DNA of 20,596 nt, taken from the NCBI GenBank assembly GCA_013054445.1, contig JAAMPI010001049.1:1-20596 (forward strand). The letters are read 5' to 3'. Source of the stretch: Cudoniella acicularis (lineage: Eukaryota; Ascomycota; Leotiomycetes; Helotiales; Helotiaceae). The notes under the pieces were generated by a model. It saw only the letters and a list, made by a program, of their open reading frames with translations, had not been told where the DNA came from and made no database searches. Positions 8,061 through 18,247 of the stretch are shown here, piece after piece. The number at the start of each line of letters is the position of its first letter. Positions within the stretch are counted from its first letter, which is position 1. The translations under genes were made by a program, and so were the position numbers.

Positions 8061-11000
8061 ATGTCTCGCGCGTCCGGGGCCAGTTTCGCGCAGTTCTTCC
8101 CTTCTGCCCCCAGGGCAGCCAAGGACAAGGCAAAAGAGCGAGAAAAGGTCAAATCGCAGAATCTGGAATCGCCGAACATACGCGCTGTTGCTGACACCCA
8201 GGCTGCCTTCACACACAATCGCAGCGCTGGCAGCGGCAGCGATGTTGGCTTCATCCTCCCACCCGCAGAAAGCCATATCAACAACAACGTCCAGATGACG
8301 GATGGCCCTCCCCAAGCAGATGACAATGAATCTCTACAAGGCGACCTTTTGAACGGCGTCGGCTCGGCCAGCTCACACGCAAGCACCGTGTCTTCTGTCT
8401 TCAGCGCCACCGCCCAGCAGCAAAGCATGTCGACAGCCAGCAACTCTCACAATATGAGTAGTTTAACACCTTTGACGAACATCGATTCCTCCCCAAATCG
8501 GGCTCCAAGTCCCCACTACAAATCAAGTGTCCCATCAAGCGGGATCACGGCCGAAGCTGCCTCCGCTCCACATGACCTTCCACAATCACAACCTGCCGTG
8601 GCAGATGAAACACTCCCAACTCCGCGAATCTTCGCTCGAGATCCTAACAGAAGTATAAAAGGCACAATAATCATATACGATCCTTTTCTCGACCCCAAGC
8701 TTTCAGATAAACAGCAGAGAAAGGCGAAATCGATTTATAAGGAGTTTGGTTTGGTACGTATACAATCTGCGGGGAGCGTCATCTTGCTTGTGTGAATGTC
8801 TAGCTAATGGCTTTGCAGGAAGATGACGCTCCCCCAGCGGATCCCCGACTGTCCAAGGGTGGCAGATTGGGTTATATCAATACCAACTTTCACATGCCGA
8901 GGTCGCAATTGCTGCATGCGCCTGAAATGCTTCGAGCCTACAAATATGACCCCAAAACATCTGTCGGCCCTGGGCCTCCCACGCAGGTTGTGGTGACTGG
9001 ATTTGATCCTCTTTACAACTTTTCCAACCTGACCGCATTCTTTTCGAGTTTTGGAGAGATCGCTGAGAGCAGTAATAAGCTCCACCCCGAGACTGGAAGC
9101 TGCCTGGGCTTTGGCACATTCCGCTATAGGGATAAGGCTTCTAGAGGTGGCGGCCCTGCCGTTCCTGCGATTCTAGCAGCTCGAACTGCCGTTGCGAAAG
9201 GACATGGGGCACGCATTGGCCAAAACAACATCAAGGTTTTATTCGACTCCGAGGGGGTTAGAAGCAGGCGCATGCTGGAAGCAGTTCTGAAGGCGAAGCC
9301 AGAACCCCCTCCACCTACCAAAGCCCTACCCGCTGCGAAGCCTGCAGAGGTTGTCAGGACTTCAGGCCCGCCTCCTACTGCGCCGAAAGGTCCTGCGGCA
9401 TATGCGGCACGACAGGGACTTCGTGCGCCATTTATACCTGCGGTTATTCCCACCAAGCCGAGAGCGCAGCAACTTCTTGAGAGCGACGAGCCTTTGTCCT
9501 TAAAACTCAACCACGATCCCTACATATTCATCTCCAAGGAATCTGTGCCGATATTGGCAGCCACTGTACCGCATTTGAAAAAGCGATTAAGGTTTTTTGG
9601 CGAGTTCGATGTTCAATTCGATCGATATGGCTACTATGTTATTTTCCCCATTTCGCCAAATGGGCGGGCCGACTTGGATCGGTGCTTTCGAACTGTCAAT
9701 GGTACTCCTTTCTTCACATATGAGATGTTAATGAAAGCATATCCATATGGAACCAATGGCTCTCGATCATCTGTAACTCGCGCTCCGGACACCTACCGCA
9801 CGAGAAGCCGAAGCCGAAGTCCGACTAGAAGGGATCTGGAGTTGAAGGAAAGACAGGATGAGGAAGCTCGAAGGCGAGAGGAGGATGCCGACGTGGAAGA
9901 GGAAAGAAAAGAAAGGGCCAAAAACTTTGACCCTGCTAGGGAGGCAGTTGAGGTCATCCGCAAGGAGTTGAAGGACCAATTGGTAAAGAGCATTCGATTG
10001 AAGCTTGCATCACCAATTGTACATTCTTTCATGGACCCGGCCAAACATGTCGCAAAAAGGAGAAGATACGATATTCCAGATCCAAAGGATTTGAAATTGT
10101 CATTATTCCAGGATGATGATGACAGAGATGAAAGTCCAGTTGGAACACCAAACTCCCGCGCAGGTGGCCTCGACAGGCGCCAAATGGCTGGTAAGGTTAA
10201 TCTGGCTGCTCTTGGAAAGATTCGTATGGCGAAGGGTGGGCAAAAAATGAATGCTGGCTTTAAAGATCCCTTTGCAAGGGCTCGTCCAGGAGCACGAAAA
10301 CCTGTTGTCCGGTCTTTGGCTCATCAGTGGATCTACGACGATGATGATTCTGATGACGAGACGGAAGATCGTTCTCGAGCTGTCTACACCGAAGAGCCCG
10401 AATCACGACCCCGAAGCAGGATGAGCAGCGATGATGAGTCTTCAGACGAGGAGGATATCGATGCTTTGATGTCAGAACGTCGTGTCAAAGAGGATACTGT
10501 TGATACACGTGATGACGACTCCGCGAGTGAAGCGAACTTTGTTGTGGGTGACCCGATTGTGCCTACGAAGAAAAGGAAACTCGACCTGCAAGTTGAAGCG
10601 GCCCTCAAACGACAAAAGAAAACTGATGAAGAACTCTTCGGTGTTGATCAAGATAAGATTGAGCGAGAATTTCCCCTCTCTGCCTCTACTGTTGACGAGG
10701 ACACTCATATGGCCGATATCGATGGAATACTCAAGACGGAAGCAGAAGCTCTTGCGAATAAGAAGAAAGCTGCTAAGTCGAGGAAGAAGAAATCGAAAAA
10801 GCAAATCTTCGAGGAACGCGAGGCTCTGAAACGACAGCAGGAGAATATTTACATGAATGAGCTCATTGCACCGAAAAAAGAAGTCCGCGAGATTCATATC
10901 GAGGATGAAGACGTTATCATGGAAAGCGCTCCCGTGGAAACCTCAGTTGAATGGGGTATGTCAGCTGAGAGTCCTCGTGCAACCATCGAAGATGATTTTG

Positions 11001-12008
11001 AGAACATCATGGATTTGAATGGGTTAAAGAGCATTCTCAAGGACGACGAAGATGACCCTGCTGCCTTTGCTATGTTCCAATCTTTCAAAACTGGTGTTTT
11101 GACGAGTGTTGACACGTGGACTTGGCAACAGGAAGCGGTCAAAACTCTCAATCGCGATGGTTATACAGGCCCTGTGAAGACTGACACTATTGTGGAGGGT
11201 TACTACGTTCCAAATCCATCCGGATCAGCCCGTACCGAAGGGACGAAAAAGATTCTCAATGCCGACAAATCCCTGTACCTGCCTCATCGTATCAAGGTCC
11301 AAAAAGCTCGTGAAGAGCGTGAAGCTCAGGCGACGAAGGCCGGAAAGGATGTTGTGGCTGAAGCAGCAGAAGCCGCCAAGATCGCCGCCGAGAAATTGCT
11401 GGCTAAAGGGAATTCTCGAGCTAGTCGTGTCAACAATCGTCGCTTTGTGGCGGATCTCGAAGGACAGAAGAAAACTCTTGGTGGTGATTCTGACGTTCTT
11501 CGTTTCAACCAACTCAAGAAACGGAAAAAGCCTGTCAAATTTGCTCGGTCTGCCATTCACAATTGGGGTCTGTACGCCATGGAGAATATTCCGATGAACG
11601 ACATGATCATCGAGTATGTCGGCGAGAAGGTTAGACAACAAGTTGCTGATCTTCGAGAAAACCGGTATCTCAAGAGTGGCATTGGCAGTAGTTACCTGTT
11701 CAGGATCGACGAGAACACTGTTGTTGATGCAACAAAGAAGGGTGGGATTGCCAGATTCATCAATCACAGCTGTATGCCAAACTGTACGGCCAAGATCATT
11801 ACGGTTGAAAAAAGCAAACGAATCGTCATCTATGCGTTGCGCGACATTGCCATGAGTAAGTCACAACCCTTATTTACCTTCAGAATATTACTAACCTTAT
11901 ATAGACGAGGAACTCACATACGATTATAAATTCGAGCGTGAAATTGGGAGTACAGACCGGATTCCCTGCCTCTGTGGTACTGTTGCTTGTAAAGGATTCC
12001 TCAACTAA
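8061..12008 (+). CDS. SET1: SET1 histone H3 lysine-4 methyltransferase, COMPASS catalytic subunit
   Basis: Three exons (8061-8753, 8819-11855, 11905-12008) with introns of 65 and 49 nt, both with CTAA-type branch points, give 1277 residues, a usual length for ascomycete Set1. The start is the ATG in GCCACC context. The N-terminus ([18 protein letters not shown]) and the GRLGYIN block are typical. An RNA-recognition fold lies at about 288-375 ([21 protein letters not shown]) and a second Set1-type RRM-like unit at about 464-537. RS-rich, acidic and coiled-coil stretches follow. The N-SET region carries the WDR5-binding (Win) motif GSARTEG at 1033-1039. The SET domain (about 1139-1260) has [22 protein letters not shown] (NHSC at 1213-1216) and ELTYDYKF. 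The post-SET end [13 protein letters not shown] supplies zinc-binding Cys. In the nucleus it transfers methyl groups from S-adenosylmethionine to H3K4. The gene appears intact. Confidence 0.97.
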
Positions 12009-12177
12009 TCTCTTTTGTACTGCGCATGGGTCCCACTACTGGATCGGTGGCATTGACTCAACGATTGCCTTTGAATTTTTTTGATTCTGGAGTTGTGCAG
12101 CATGGCCAAGCGCACTGGTATTGAAATTTTTCGTCGTCATCAAGCTTTTTACATTACGCACTGCATTCACACCGGGT

Positions 12178-12199
12178 GGTTTGGTTTGGTTTGGTTTGG
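12178..12199. repeat. (GGTTT)4 microsatellite
   Basis: Four and a half copies of GGTTT, directly followed by a GC-rich imperfect CGGAC repeat. It lies about 170 bases past the SET1 stop. It is not the standard fungal telomere unit (TTAGGG). Confidence 0.7.
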
Positions 12200-12483
12200 C
12201 GGACCGGACCCGGTCGGACGGGACGGGCAAAAAACATCATACATGTACTCTTTTCAACCGAGTCGAGTCCCATTTTGAGGGAGGCGGGAAAGTAGGCAGG
12301 CAGGCGCGGCGTTTAATCGATCAATCCATCAGTCAATCAATCATTTGACGATAATAGGTGGGAAGAGAGAATATCACTGCTTCATCAGCAAGGAAAATTG
12401 GGAAGCTGGGTTTGAAGACCTGAGTCGAATGGGGGAAGATGGATATCAAATGGAGGGGATCTTGTATGAATAGCGAAAAAGAG

Positions 12484-12516
12484 TCAGCTCAGTCGGGCAT
12501 GAGGGAGCTGAGCTGA
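12484..12516. repeat. 9-bp inverted repeat with 15-base spacer
   Basis: TCAGCTCAG at 12484-12492 is the reverse complement of CTGAGCTGA at 12508-12516. It could form a small hairpin in RNA. The function is unknown, and the arms also belong to a locally repetitive GAGCT-rich stretch. Confidence 0.35.
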
Positions 12517-13064
12517 GCATTGCAATTCGGAGTGGAGTTGAAGTGGGAAAGGGAGTGCACACTGGGCGAGCTTAGTTAATAGTTCTGCGATTGTTGATGC
12601 GAGTGAGGCGACAGATTTGAAAGAATAGATCTTTCTGAGACGCGCAAAATTTTGTGTACGTGTGTGTATACTTCATGCTGTGATTCTTTTATCTTCTTTC
12701 TGTTCAGAACACATTGTTTGTAAGTTTTTCAAATATATGTGTGGTGCATATACGGTAGTCGACGGCTCGTTCGATGTTTTGACTCCTTTTCAACCCTTCG
12801 AATTGCTTAACTGATTTACCGCAAGCTGCCGAATCTTTAATTGATCTAACGAGTGAGGGGAGTACTTGCTTTTACTCACTGAAATTAATTTGATTTATCT
12901 ACTATATTAGTACGAAATGGGCCTGAATGAGCACCTATGTTAGCAATTAACATCGATATCCTTGCCTCTCGGCGGCCTACGATCTTTCGTTGAAAAATTC
13001 AGTAGAGGTAGAGTGAGAAATACGGGGAAAGGAAGTGAGGAATAAAGCCAACGGGAGTTCTATC

Positions 13065-13230
13065 TTAATTTTTGTGTTTTGTATTGCATTGGTTCCATTT
13101 TCCCAGCCTAGTAAACGCCAAAGCCATGCAGTGTATGTGGGTATATGGTAGCAGTTCCGCCGCCGACTCTTCCTTCTCGATGTGGTACGCGTCATCCGTA
13201 TATTGCAACAGCATGTCGTCAATCGTCCGT
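13065..13230 (-). other. open, protein-like stretch at the tail of the NmrA-like pseudogene
   Basis: The minus strand reads RRTIDDMLLQYTDD, then AYHIEKEESAAELL, and reaches a stop at 13065-13067. The composition is acidic and helical like a real protein, but it is in a different frame from the end of the NmrA-like remnant and I recognise no family. It may be the true tail of that gene displaced by an indel, a piece of another gene, or chance. Confidence 0.2.
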
Positions 13231-14467
13231 CTAGCACCGATTATCTTCTCGAGGCAATCGGTTCTTGTGTTTGTGGAAAGCCTTTGAGGCTTCGATCGCT
13301 TTCTCGAATCTCTTCCGCTTCTTCATCCTCGTGTGTCAGTGCCAGTGCCGCCCCCATTTCCCATTTCCCTCCCTTCCACTTCCCTCACCACCAACCCATC
13401 GCTCCCGCCACGCACCCCAAGCCCCCATCGAAAATACCCCTCTTCATCCTCTCCTTCGCTTCCTTTTTTGCACTCTCAAGATCACCTTCGTATCTATCCA
13501 GTTTTCTGCCTATTTCTTCTACGAGTTCCACGATGCCTTGGAGGGAGGCTGAGAAGCTAGAGGTGTAGATGTGTTCTGAATTGGATTGAGTGGAGTGGGG
13601 GGAAAGGGGGTGAAAATGGCTTTGAGGAGGAGGTGGGTGATGGAAGAGGGGGTTGAGAAGGGGATGAGCTGCTGCGAGGAAGAGGAAGTTGGGGGAGATT
13701 AGGACAGGGACGGGGAAGGAGGGAAAATGACAACGCCCAACACACCATCACTCTTCAACGCCTCAATCATTAACCCGGTGTATTAAAACACCACCCTAAA
13801 CCCCCCCTTTCTTCCCTCCATTCCCCCCTTCCCCTCTTCAATCCCCATCCCCATCAACTCCCTCAACTTCCCCTGAACCTCCCACCTCAACTCCACAGGT
13901 GGCAACAATTTCCTCACCCCCTCATCACGGATATCAAGACCGGATTCCGACGAAATAAATAATTTTAATATTTGTAGGGAGGGAAGTAAAGGGAGGATAG
14001 TGAAGGAGAGGTGTACATCTGAGCTTGTTAGGAGGAGGGAGGGGGTTGTGAGTTTGAGAGGGTGGTGGTTAGATCTTTGGATGAGGAGAAGTCGGTTTTG
14101 ACGTGGGAGAGTTTTATGTGTGATGAGATGGAGCCTGGGGTGTTGGTGCTGTTTGTGGTGGGGTAGTGGGTGTGGGTGTGAGAGTGGCCGTTTGTAGTGC
14201 CGTCGTGAGAATGAGCAGATGGGAGGCCTATCTCGACATCCGTCTCCCTCGTCAAAACCAAAACATTTACCTTCCTCCCACTCATATGAGAAAGGGCATG
14301 TAAGAGGTGAGGCAGGATAGCGATGTAGGCGTCTGTTACTTGCTATCAATCTCGGTGCTTCTAACTGAAAGGGGGAATTCTACTATCGCGTGATGAGTGA
14401 TGTCACGAATTTGGGAGAATACTTTAGCGATGATAGTAATATGATGTGGTTCTGGTAATTTTGCCAT
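13231..14467 (-). pseudogene. decayed NmrA-like / isoflavone-reductase-type NAD(P)-binding oxidoreductase
   Basis: Read on the minus strand from ATG 14467: MAKLPEPHHITIIA (first Rossmann strand), a damaged splice site, then DAYIAILPHLLHAL and KVNVLVLTRETD. Next come a His/Ser/Thr-rich segment, LQILKLFISSESGLDIRD (the F-x-(P/S)-S-E-x-G-x-D motif of this family), RKLLPPVELRWEVQ, then FRVV and YTGLMIEAL, and further on VELVEEIGRKL and SAKKEAKERMKRG. Lesions: the first donor reads GCTAAAGTATTC with no usable in-phase GT; TAA at 13783-13785 between FRVVF and YTGL; TAA at 13699-13701, possibly inside an intron; and a frameshift near 13540. A last intron at about 13328-13388 would join a Lys/Arg-rich tail ending at 13231. 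Working relatives are cytosolic NAD(P)H-dependent reductases or redox sensors. This copy is almost certainly dead. Confidence 0.6.
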
Positions 14468-15417
14468 TTCTTCTTGGGGTGGATTTGTTTACTATAGAAC
14501 AGACGAAAATATGAGGTTCCTGAGAGGTTGAGAAAATAGCACTTGATCGGGCCAGCGGATGAGGGGTACTTACTCGTTTGTTGTACTTACTTAAGTAGCG
14601 CTTGAGGCGGAGAAAGGAACTTCTGTCTCTTTCAAGTGCTGGTTTTCGATTTCAATCTCTGGGTCCGATGTCTAGTAGAAGAGAAGCTGCTTTCCTCGGG
14701 TTGTCAGAGAAACGATTTTCGTGTATTATTATTGTTTTCAGCAACTTCTCACAACCAAAGGTTCAATGTATTAGCTCTCAGATCTTTTTATCCAGTAAAT
14801 TTAGAATTCAGCTTTATGCGCAGAGATTCTATAAAGTAATCTACTTACTACAGGTGAAGCTTTCAAGATGAGGACTCGACACAGCGTGTTGTGAAGCAAT
14901 GCCGAATATGCTGCTGCGTGTGCAAGAATAGGTGGTTACGATTGCTCTGGCCTCTTGAAAAGACCGTTCTTGATGCCATCCAAACATTCATAAGAGATGC
15001 ACTTGCATATTCCTCTCCGTTTGCAACTCGAGTGAGGTTTTGATATGCCCTTAAGGAACCTGTTCTAAAAATAGATATCAGACAATGCATCCCCTGGCCC
15101 CCCACACTTCACAACATAACCTCTAGGCAACAATTGGAAAACTCGAAAGCACTATTCTGTCAATAAATATCTGTATAGCAAAAGCCCAGCGTTTCTTTTA
15201 TAGAAATGAAGAATTGTACATGAAAATGAACCAACCAAACTAATTTGGACTATTGGTAATACATGGATGTCGTAGCTTCAGACCATGCACCTCCTCCGTA
15301 TACGCCAGGACAAAGTACCTCGATGTTCTTTAAGCCTTCTTGCCAAGTGACCGCAAGTCTCTTGACGATCTGATTTTGCATTTCTCCTTCATCTTTATCC
15401 CAACCGACGTGGAGTCC
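14468..15417. other. intergenic region between the NmrA-like remnant and the 3' end of ATG27
   Basis: No recognisable gene. An 80-residue minus-strand frame (14863-15105, containing RTGSLRAYQNLTRVANG) and an 89-residue plus-strand frame (14602-14871) show no domain and look like chance. The part next to 15417 should carry the ATG27 3' UTR. The part near 14468 would be the old promoter of the NmrA-like gene. Confidence 0.4.
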
Positions 15418-16529
15418 TCATACAGCTGCATACCCTCCTCTACTTCCTGAGCCTTGAACTGAATTTACGACCCTTCGCACCCAGTCTTTGAGTAGGTATG
15501 GGAGGTCTCGGATGGCATCACCGTGGGGAAGAAGGTCCCAACCGCGAGCTCCGTATCGGTTGTAATTGAGCCATGAGCCGAATATTAGGTACGCTGCTGT
15601 TGACAAAAAGGCACTAGAAATTCTGTCAGTTCAAAACACACCTTAATCCAAGGGCGAAAGAGATCAGGAGGGAAATTCGAAAACATACATAATAACAAAC
15701 CAGGTGAAGAAACCCCAATGCCCTTTATTGGCATCTTTCTGGCCCTTGGTATCTTCACACGCATGTACTGTATGCCATCTCAACCGGAGGGTACCTCCAA
15801 TTGTGTCATCATGATTGTAGTCAACATATTTCAGAGCTGGCTCCTTATCGTCTGCCAAACCATCACCAATCTCTGCATCGTCTTTCTTGTCCTCTCGCTT
15901 CTCCTTCCCGTCTTCAGAGTTGTCAGCTAGTTCGGGAAGATTTTCCAAGCCAGTCCTATTTCTGTCACAGAGAAATTCTATGATTGTTCTCTGCTTGATC
16001 TTCTGTTTGTCCTTCTTGAAAAACCCCCCCGTGAATCTCCAGAATCAGTCCCTCCTTCTGTGAGTCTTCGTGTGAGGCCGATCCCTTTAAGCGTGTCCAT
16101 TTCGGGTCTAAATAGTCTCCTCCTTTCTCCTTCAAGTCACCCGCCACAGGAAATGCATCTGCTTCCACAGAATTTTTTGTGTCTTTCTGTATGATTCGAT
16201 CGACAGCACAGACTTGAAAGGTATTAGCATTATCCCACTTCGAGCATAACATTAGGGGAGTTATCCTTACCTCTGGTCCCAGTCGGACATTCTGCGTCGC
16301 TGTTGCCCTTCTTTAATGGTCTGCATATATCGAGTGTGTAGGTGGTATTTCTCAAACTGAGTCCATAATCCACGCTGTGCATCACTACCCGCGGACCTGA
16401 TAGCTCGTTGAAGCTGAAACCTATCGAGTCCACCTGAACATTTTCACAGTTTGTACTGGCTGTTGAAAGGAACGGAAAGAGGAGCGTGGACAGTAAGGCC
16501 GTGTGCCGCGAGCTCGGAGGTAACCGCAT
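15418..16529 (-). CDS. ATG27: ATG27 autophagy transmembrane receptor, with a one-base frame break
   Basis: Exons are 16271-16529, 15689-16212 and 15418-15613, with introns of 58 and 75 nt. The ATG at 16527-16529 is chosen because it precedes a signal peptide (LLSTLLFPFLSTAS). A luminal MRH-type domain follows with Cys at CENVQVD, DICRPLKK, ECPTGTR, VCAVD, FLCDRN and HACED. The membrane segment is about FFTWFVIIAFLSTAAYLIFG, and the short cytosolic tail (WDLLPHG, YLLKDWVRRVVN) ends SRGGYAAV, matching the C-terminal YxxΦ sorting signal known as YSAV in yeast Atg27. The protein cycles between the Golgi, endosomes/vacuole and Atg9 vesicles. One defect: a run of seven G (16024-16030, minus strand) puts the frame out; with six, the exons would give 325 residues. 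As written, translation stops at about 15965. All else looks conserved, so a sequencing or assembly error is as likely as a real mutation. Confidence 0.9.
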
Positions 16530-18247
16530 AGTTGCGAGAAGATAGGAGATGACAAGTGAAGGACTGCAAAGGAACAAGGCGGATAAGGGCGCAAAGCGCA
16601 GATAAGATATTAGGTGGCAGAAGGGAATGGATAGAGTTGCCAGTGGGTGATGAAGCTCGCGATGTTGGGCTGGTGATTGAATTTGGTTGTTTCCAAGCAG
16701 ATCTTCGGGATGACGAGCTTGGTGGTTGCGGGTCCAGATGATTTCAGGCAAAGCTCGAGCCTCAGATTAGTCATCACGGCTTGCCGGGTTTGGCTAGAGA
16801 GCACGTGTCTCAGTTTAGACAGCAACCTTTAGTGCCAAGACTTTGGCAGCTTCACAAACAACTCCCCCTGAATCTCCTGCTAGCAGTCCAGTAACTTTCC
16901 TCGACATCTTTTTCAACTACACAACCTCTGTTTCCTGCTTATGAGTTACGCATTCATCGCGATGCCTCACAATACATATGACTACGTGTACACTTGCGTC
17001 AACCTGCGCTACCAGTATCTCCCTTCGCAATGTTCGCATCCATCATCACATGCCAGCTACTTGGATGAGTCAGTGCCAAACCTCCTGGTATCAAACACAT
17101 TTAACAGACTACAAGAAATACCGAGAAAAATTGATGTTGCTTGACCTTGGTATGCTGAGTTTCACGGAAATTTGATCAAAGCAGATCTCAATTGCATCTC
17201 ATCTCGGATTCACTTAACTCTCACTCCTCGAATCCCTACTTGCAAACGAGCCAAACAGAGTCGTAAACTATCCAAATACCAGCAGTCATCGGATAGCTTC
17301 ATCCTTTTATCTCAACTATTTCGACGAATAATTTAGCAGAGTGTTCGAAATGTTTGGGAACCTTGGGCAGTGCTCAGGCGGGAGAAAGTACGAGATGACT
17401 TCCCCTCCATATGGATCGTAAGATTGTACGACAACACGCCTCTCATAGGATGTGGAACATACATAAAATGTAAGGATCCATCGATACCCCTCTATAAGCC
17501 TGGGTATGAAAACGAAAATACGGTTGCGCAAACTTGGATCAACCGAGATTTTTATTCCTATCCAGTCGTTTTGCAGACATTCAGGGGCAAATATATCTTG
17601 AATGCCACTTATCAGCCATATTAGAAATAGAGGAACAGTATGGCACTGGTCTAAAAAGATTTGTTCATGCATTGGTAAATGATTGGATGTTGGGTTCTAG
17701 AAATCTTTCAAGGGGAGAATTCCCAAGAAACTCGCTGAGCCCTCTACCCTGACAAACACTTCCAAAAGAATTAACAATGCCACCACTTTCAAGTCTTTAA
17801 ATATACTGTGCTGTTAATGTGTTTACTGTTTGAAAGACTCGGGCAGTCCAGGAGGGGTTAGTTAACCCATTGGGCTATTTTAGGAAGAGATATCGCATCA
17901 TGTCAGGCGACTTTGCTTCTCGTTACCCCCCCTTCTTTGTTCTTATCAAGCATAACTTATCAAGCATGACTTCGGGCACAGCCACATTCCTGTTTTTAAG
18001 CGAGAAAATTCTCACTGTTTTTTTTTTCTCTCTCCAAATATTTCCAAGCAAAATTTTCCTTCCGCATTTAAATCAACACAAGAATATTGGCACTTCTGGG
18101 GCCTCACCAGAATAACTTCTTCAAGGGGAGACCTTTCTCAGCACATTAGCTATGGTTGGCTGCCCAAATTCCTTTTGACGCTTAATTGTTGCGATACACC
18201 TGTTGATTTTGCTCTCTGTTCTTGGTCAGCTGGGAAAATTTCTCAAA
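16530..18247. other. long region between ATG27 and the P450 remnant; no recognised gene
   Basis: The part next to 16530 is the ATG27 promoter and leader (a CACGTG lies at 16802-16807). Around 17316-17672 both strands are open: a 118-residue minus frame and an 84-residue plus frame (SIWIVRLYDNTPLIGCGTYI) with no family that I recognise and no clear start context. A 14-base tandem duplication lies at about 17942-17969. The last 500 bases should contain the old P450 promoter. Confidence 0.4.
17942..17969. repeat. two-copy 14-base tandem repeat
   Basis: CTTATCAAGCATAA is followed directly by CTTATCAAGCATGA (13 of 14 bases alike). It looks like a simple local duplication, upstream of the P450 remnant. 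Confidence 0.5.

Larger units (their letters stand above)
12009..13064. other. long intergenic region downstream of SET1 with simple repeats
   Basis: No convincing gene. It holds the SET1 3' UTR and several short low-complexity tracts: (GGTTT)n at 12178-12199 followed by a CGGAC-rich stretch to about 12227, AGGC repeats near 12296-12306, an ATCA-rich tract near 12320-12345, and a 9-bp inverted repeat at 12484-12492/12508-12516. After about 12700 it is AT-rich and featureless. Confidence 0.5.

Noticed and set aside
7886..8443. Long minus-strand frames (185 and 138 codons) over the SET1 start
   Set aside because: They mirror the first SET1 exon and leader. The plus strand has clear SET1 sequence and these have no recognisable domain.
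11225..11767. Minus-strand frame of 180 codons
   Set aside because: Antisense to the SET1 N-SET/SET region; strong coding constraint on the plus strand accounts for it.
12178..12199. GGTTT array as an internal telomere-like repeat
   Set aside because: The unit is not TTAGGG, the array is only about 22 bases long, and it lies beside a conserved gene rather than at a chromosome end.
13182..13568. Plus-strand Ser/Pro-rich frames of 128, 95 and 75 codons
   Set aside because: They are the C/T-rich complement of the NmrA-like remnant on the minus strand and have low-complexity composition.
16230..16751. Longer ATG27 start at the upstream in-frame Met (16751)
   Set aside because: It would put about 70 unrelated residues ahead of the signal peptide; the Met at 16529 gives a normal secreted N-terminus.
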